The notes beneath the pieces are model-generated. The model worked only from the letters and a program-made list of their open reading frames with translations. It ran no database searches and was not told the DNA's origin. Source: DUOD01 sp050945235 (GTDB taxonomy: Bacteria; Bacillota; Clostridia; DUOD01). From it: DNA of 9,410 nucleotides. The DNA is taken from contig JBMNSO010000070.1 in assembly GCA_050945235.1 (NCBI GenBank), forward strand, positions 1 through 9,410, read 5' to 3'. The position numbers were made by a program, and so were the translations under genes. This document shows, one piece after another, positions 6,521-9,410 of this stretch (within the stretch, counting starts at the first letter, position 1; the number at the start of each line of letters is the position of its first letter).

Positions 6521-8032
6521 TCATCGTACTTTTGATTCCCGTTTGGTTGCTAAACGCATAATCACGTTCTGGTCAATATCATCATCCTTAACCTCTCCGG
6601 TTACACGACCTTCGCACATGACAACCACCCGATCGCAGATACGAATGATTTCCGGCAGCTCAGATGATATCATAATAACCGCCTTGCCCTGGGAAGCCAA
6701 TTCGCTTAAAAGATTATAAATTTCATTTTTTGCTCCTACATCTATGCCGCGGGTGGGCTCATCAAAAATCAGGATGTCACAATTGCGGGTCAACCATTTA
6801 GCCAATACTATCTTTTGCTGATTGCCTCCTGAAAGGTACTTGACTATCTGCCGTACCGACGGTGTCTTGATATTTAAACGGTCTATCATTATACTGGCAT
6901 TCTTTTGTGCCTTATTTTTATTGATAAAAAATTTAGCTTTTACAAATTTCTTCATATTAGCAATTGAAATGTTATGCTCCACATCCAAAATAAGATTTAA
7001 ACCATACCGTTTTCTGTCCTCCGAAAGATAAGCTATTCCATTTCTAACAGCGTCGCTCGGATTATTAATGTTTATTTTTTTGCCGTATACGTATATATCT
7101 CCATTCTCCAGCTTATCTGCTCCAAATATGGCACGACCGGTTTCAGTACGACCAGCACCCATCAAACCCGCTATGCCTAATATTTCGCCCTGTCGCACAT
7201 TAAAAGAAACATTGCGAACCATTCTCCCGCGCCTGAGTTCTTTTACTTCAAGGGCAATCGGCGCAACATCTTTTACGTGGCTTTGAGTTTTTGTAATAAA
7301 TATCTCCCGCCCTACCATCATGCTAATAATCATATCAAGATCGGCATCCTTTGTCGGAACGGTATCAATATAGGCACCGTCTCGCATAACGGTTATTCTA
7401 TCTGATATGTGCTTAAGCTCTTCTAATTTATGGGAAATATAGACAATCCCCTTTCCCTCTTCCCGTAGCATACGGATTACCCTGAACAGGTCTTCAATTT
7501 CACCGCTGGTAAGTGAAGCTGTTGGTTCATCCATAATAAGTATTTTAGACTCATAGGACAACGCCTTTGCAATTTCCACCATTTGCTGCTTGGCAACGGT
7601 TAGATTACCAACCTTCTCCGTTGGATCTATATTCACATTAAGAGATTTGAAAATATCAGATGCCCGCTTATTAATCTCCCCATCGTTTAAAAACAGTTTA
7701 AATTTCCTCTTTGCTTCCCGTCCTATAAAAATATTCTGTGCCGCTGTAAGATGATTCATAAGATTAAGTTCTTGATGAATCATAACTATGCCAAGTTTTT
7801 GAGAGTCCCTTACACTATTAAATTCAACTTGTTGACCTCTGTAGAAAATTTTCCCCTTATCTTTGCTATATTCTCCTGTAAGCACCTTCATTAATGTAGA
7901 TTTTCCGGCGCCGTTTTCACCCACCAAGGCATGTACTTCCCCTTCCATTAATTCAAAGGAAACGTCCCTTAGGGCCTTAACACCCGGAAACTCCTTGTAT
8001 ATATGTTCCATTCTTATGAGTTTTTCAGCCAA
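6521..8032 (-). CDS. Ribose-type ABC transporter double ATPase (RbsA-like)
   Basis: Predicted 503-residue protein with two fused nucleotide-binding domains, the size of E. coli RbsA (about 501). Domain 1 has Walker A GENGAGKST (38-46), signature-like LTVAKQQ (144-150) and Walker B ILIMDE (164-169). Domain 2 has a degenerate Walker A GLMGAGRT (289-296, no Lys), a canonical signature LSGGNQQ (400-406) and Walker B ILIFDE (420-425). The degenerate second Walker A is normal in this family. The first signature is divergent, with Ala and Lys where relatives usually have Gly and Gln. The start is a TTG preceded by AAAGGAG with eight nt spacing, giving an N-terminus (AEKLIRMEHIYKEFPGVKAL) that matches the family; the frame upstream to 8170 is AT-rich and unrelated. 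The protein energises import through the permease. Confidence 0.93.
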   Translation of the reverse strand: MAEKLIRMEHIYKEFPGVKALRDVSFELMEGEVHALVGENGAGKSTLMKVLTGEYSKDKGKIFYRGQQVEFNSVRDSQKLGIVMIHQELNLMNHLTAAQNIFIGREAKRKFKLFLNDGEINKRASDIFKSLNVNIDPTEKVGNLTVAKQQMVEIAKALSYESKILIMDEPTASLTSGEIEDLFRVIRMLREEGKGIVYISHKLEELKHISDRITVMRDGAYIDTVPTKDADLDMIISMMVGREIFITKTQSHVKDVAPIALEVKELRRGRMVRNVSFNVRQGEILGIAGLMGAGRTETGRAIFGADKLENGDIYVYGKKININNPSDAVRNGIAYLSEDRKRYGLNLILDVEHNISIANMKKFVKAKFFINKNKAQKNASIMIDRLNIKTPSVRQIVKYLSGGNQQKIVLAKWLTRNCDILIFDEPTRGIDVGAKNEIYNLLSELASQGKAVIMISSELPEIIRICDRVVVMCEGRVTGEVKDDDIDQNVIMRLATKRESKVR

Positions 8033-8040
8033 TGCCTTCA

Positions 8041-8047
8041 CTCCTTT
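8041..8047 (-). promoter_or_regulatory. Ribosome binding site supporting a TTG start of the ATPase gene
   Basis: AAAGGAG on the minus strand, eight nt before TTG at 8032. The next in-frame ATG (8011) has no ribosome binding site, and the ATG at 8170 would add 46 residues unlike the family. Confidence 0.75.
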
Positions 8048-8204
8048 ATAAATCACCTCAACTTCAGGTAAGGAACAAGGGTCAGTTAACAAAAGAATTA
8101 GAAATGTAGGAATAAAATTGTGTGGTAAATATTGTGATTTATTGAATATACTAGAATTGATAAAATACAATATACAGATAGAGCAAATACAACTGTACTT
8201 TTGC

Positions 8205-8220
8205 CTTAGATATATCTAAG
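8205..8220. promoter_or_regulatory. Perfect 16-bp palindrome, candidate operator
   Basis: CTTAGATATATCTAAG is fully self-complementary with no spacer and lies in the gap between the repressor gene and the transporter genes. It lacks the central CG typical of LacI-family operators, so it may serve another dimeric regulator or be chance in an AT-rich region. Confidence 0.4.
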
Positions 8221-8265
8221 ATATATATTGAATACATCTTTTTATTTGCCTTAAAATAACCGATA

Positions 8266-9279
8266 CTAACGAATTTTTGCACCACATGATTCTTTGATTA
8301 TTAATTTAGGCTGTAAAACAACCTTTTCAAAAATCTTAATCCTGGATTTATTAATCTTTCGTATAATAATCTCTGCTGCAATTTTGCCTATCTCCTCTGC
8401 AGGCTGAATAATAGATGTTATTTGGGGTCGTATTAAGCCTGTGGGGTCTAAGGCATCGAAGCATACTATGGCAATATCTTGGGGGATTCTTAAACCCTTC
8501 TCCATAATGGCTTGTATTGCTCCGTAAGCCAGGGTGTTGTTTGCGGCAAAGATGGCTGTTGGAAATTCCTCCTGTTTTAAAAACTCCTTCATAATGTTGT
8601 ACCCACTGTCTTGCTTAAAATCACCTTCTCCTATCCATTCTTTCTTTATTCTTATGCCATGATCCGATAGCGCCTTTTTCCAGCCCATTAACCGTTCTTC
8701 ACCGGTGGTTTCATGACGGGGTCCAGAAATGATGGCTATTTTTTTGTGGCCTAGATCAATAAGGTGTTTAACAAGATCGTAACTGGCTTTTATATTATCT
8801 ATGGCAACAAAGTCAAAATTTTCATCTATTTTAGGTAGGTTATCTATAAAAACCACTGGTATTCTATGCTTTATGTACTGTCTCACATGATTCATGTTTT
8901 TACTTACGGTTGCAATAACCAAAGCTGACACCTGTTTTTGCAACAAAAGCTGTACATATTCCTCCTCCCTCTCCTGATTTTCATCACTATTGCATAAAAT
9001 TACTGAGTATTCATGCTGTCTAGTTATTTGCTCAATACCTTTAATAACCGTGGAAAAGAAGTTATTAGTGATATCCGGTACTATTATGCCTATTGCCTTT
9101 GAAGTCTTGTTTTTTAAGCTCCTGGCTATTTCATTGGGGTGATAATTGAATTTTTCCAATGCCGATAAAACCTTTTCCCTGGTTTGGGGATCCACATAGC
9201 TTTTATTGTTCACAACTCTAGAAACTGTTGATACTGAAACATTCAAATATTCTGCTATGTCCTTAAGTTTCGCTGTCAT
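8266..9279 (-). CDS. LacI/GalR-family transcriptional repressor
   Basis: Predicted 337-residue DNA-binding regulator of full family length. The N-terminal helix-turn-helix (KLKDIAEYLNVSVSTVSRVV, residues 4-23) and hinge helix (NEIARSLKN, about 49-57) are canonical. Residues from about 61 (SKAIGIIVPDITNNFFS) onward form a periplasmic-binding-protein-like effector domain that binds a small molecule and controls DNA binding. The start is supported by GGAGGA five nt before ATG. It precedes an ABC importer in the same direction, separated by 233 nt, so it most likely regulates that importer in response to its substrate, and probably itself through the operator-like site at 9309-9322. No clear terminator follows, so read-through into the transporter genes is possible. 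The effector cannot be inferred from the sequence. Confidence 0.93.
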   Translation of the reverse strand: MTAKLKDIAEYLNVSVSTVSRVVNNKSYVDPQTREKVLSALEKFNYHPNEIARSLKNKTSKAIGIIVPDITNNFFSTVIKGIEQITRQHEYSVILCNSDENQEREEEYVQLLLQKQVSALVIATVSKNMNHVRQYIKHRIPVVFIDNLPKIDENFDFVAIDNIKASYDLVKHLIDLGHKKIAIISGPRHETTGEERLMGWKKALSDHGIRIKKEWIGEGDFKQDSGYNIMKEFLKQEEFPTAIFAANNTLAYGAIQAIMEKGLRIPQDIAIVCFDALDPTGLIRPQITSIIQPAEEIGKIAAEIIIRKINKSRIKIFEKVVLQPKLIIKESCGAKIR

Positions 9280-9308
9280 TTATATCCTCCATCTTTTGTT
9301 ATTATTTC

Positions 9309-9322
9309 TGATAACGTTTGCA
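9309..9322. promoter_or_regulatory. LacI-family / cre-like operator
   Basis: TGATAACGTTTGCA is palindromic at 10 of 14 positions (TG..AACGTT..CA) with the central CG typical of LacI-family operators. It matches the catabolite-responsive element consensus TGWNANCGNTNWCA at all but one fixed position. It lies 30 nt before the repressor start, in its leader or promoter. It may mediate autoregulation, CcpA control, or both. Confidence 0.65.
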
Positions 9323-9410
9323 TAAAACTTTCAATATATAATATTAATGATAAAATTCCTAACATCTGTTTAATAAGCTTGTGGTGAACAAATTATATGG
9401 TGAAAATTGT

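Noticed and set aside
8117..8137. CRP-like TGTG/TGTGA elements in the gap before the ATPase gene
   Set aside because: The halves are in the same orientation rather than inverted, and CRP-type control is not expected in the kind of organism suggested.
8033..8170. N-terminal extension of the ATPase to an upstream ATG
   Set aside because: The added 46 residues do not resemble the family and no ribosome binding site precedes the ATG. The TTG at 8032 has AAAGGAG at good spacing.
9392..9397. TATAAT on the minus strand as a -10 box for the repressor gene
   Set aside because: The matching -35 would lie beyond the window edge, and several other AT-rich hexamers nearby are equally possible, so no promoter was called.

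Overview
The window is a single-direction gene block: all eight credible genes lie on the minus strand and are read from the right edge to the left. Moderately low GC, strong GGAGG-type ribosome binding sites, a lipoprotein-type binding protein, a cre-like operator and a classic rho-independent terminator all suggest a low-GC Firmicute, probably an anaerobic clostridial lineage. I cannot name the species.

In transcription order: (1) a LacI/GalR-family repressor (8266-9279) with a cre/LacI-type operator just upstream (9309-9322); (2) a 233-nt AT-rich gap holding a perfect 16-bp palindrome (8205-8220); (3) a ribose-type (CUT2) ABC importer made of a double ATPase (6521-8032, TTG start), a permease (5541-6506) and a lipid-anchored binding protein (4391-5365); (4) an 18-bp perfect hairpin (4343-4385) directly after the binding-protein stop; (5) a small protein of the Anabaena sensory rhodopsin transducer (ASRT) family (3826-4197); (6) an M24 creatinase/aminopeptidase-fold protein with a degraded metal site (2485-3657); (7) a NodB-fold polysaccharide deacetylase-like hydrolase (1577-2467), 17 nt behind the M24 gene; (8) a 318-nt gap with a second long hairpin and a pair of 28-bp direct repeats; (9) a major facilitator transporter (77-1258); and (10) a rho-independent terminator (5-45).

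The layout reads as one regulon, possibly one operon with several internal hairpins. The repressor senses a small molecule, the ABC system imports it, the ASRT protein may bind it or a derivative, the M24-fold and NodB-fold proteins are candidate C-N bond hydrolases, and the MFS carrier moves a substrate or product. There is no kinase, isomerase, aldolase or glycosidase in view, so ordinary ribose or hexose catabolism is not supported. The ligand may be an N-acylated or amidino/guanidino compound, but that is inference.

Four gene starts were set by ribosome binding sites, and they differ from the longest possible reading frames. No convincing plus-strand gene, tRNA, rRNA, CRISPR array or insertion sequence was seen.
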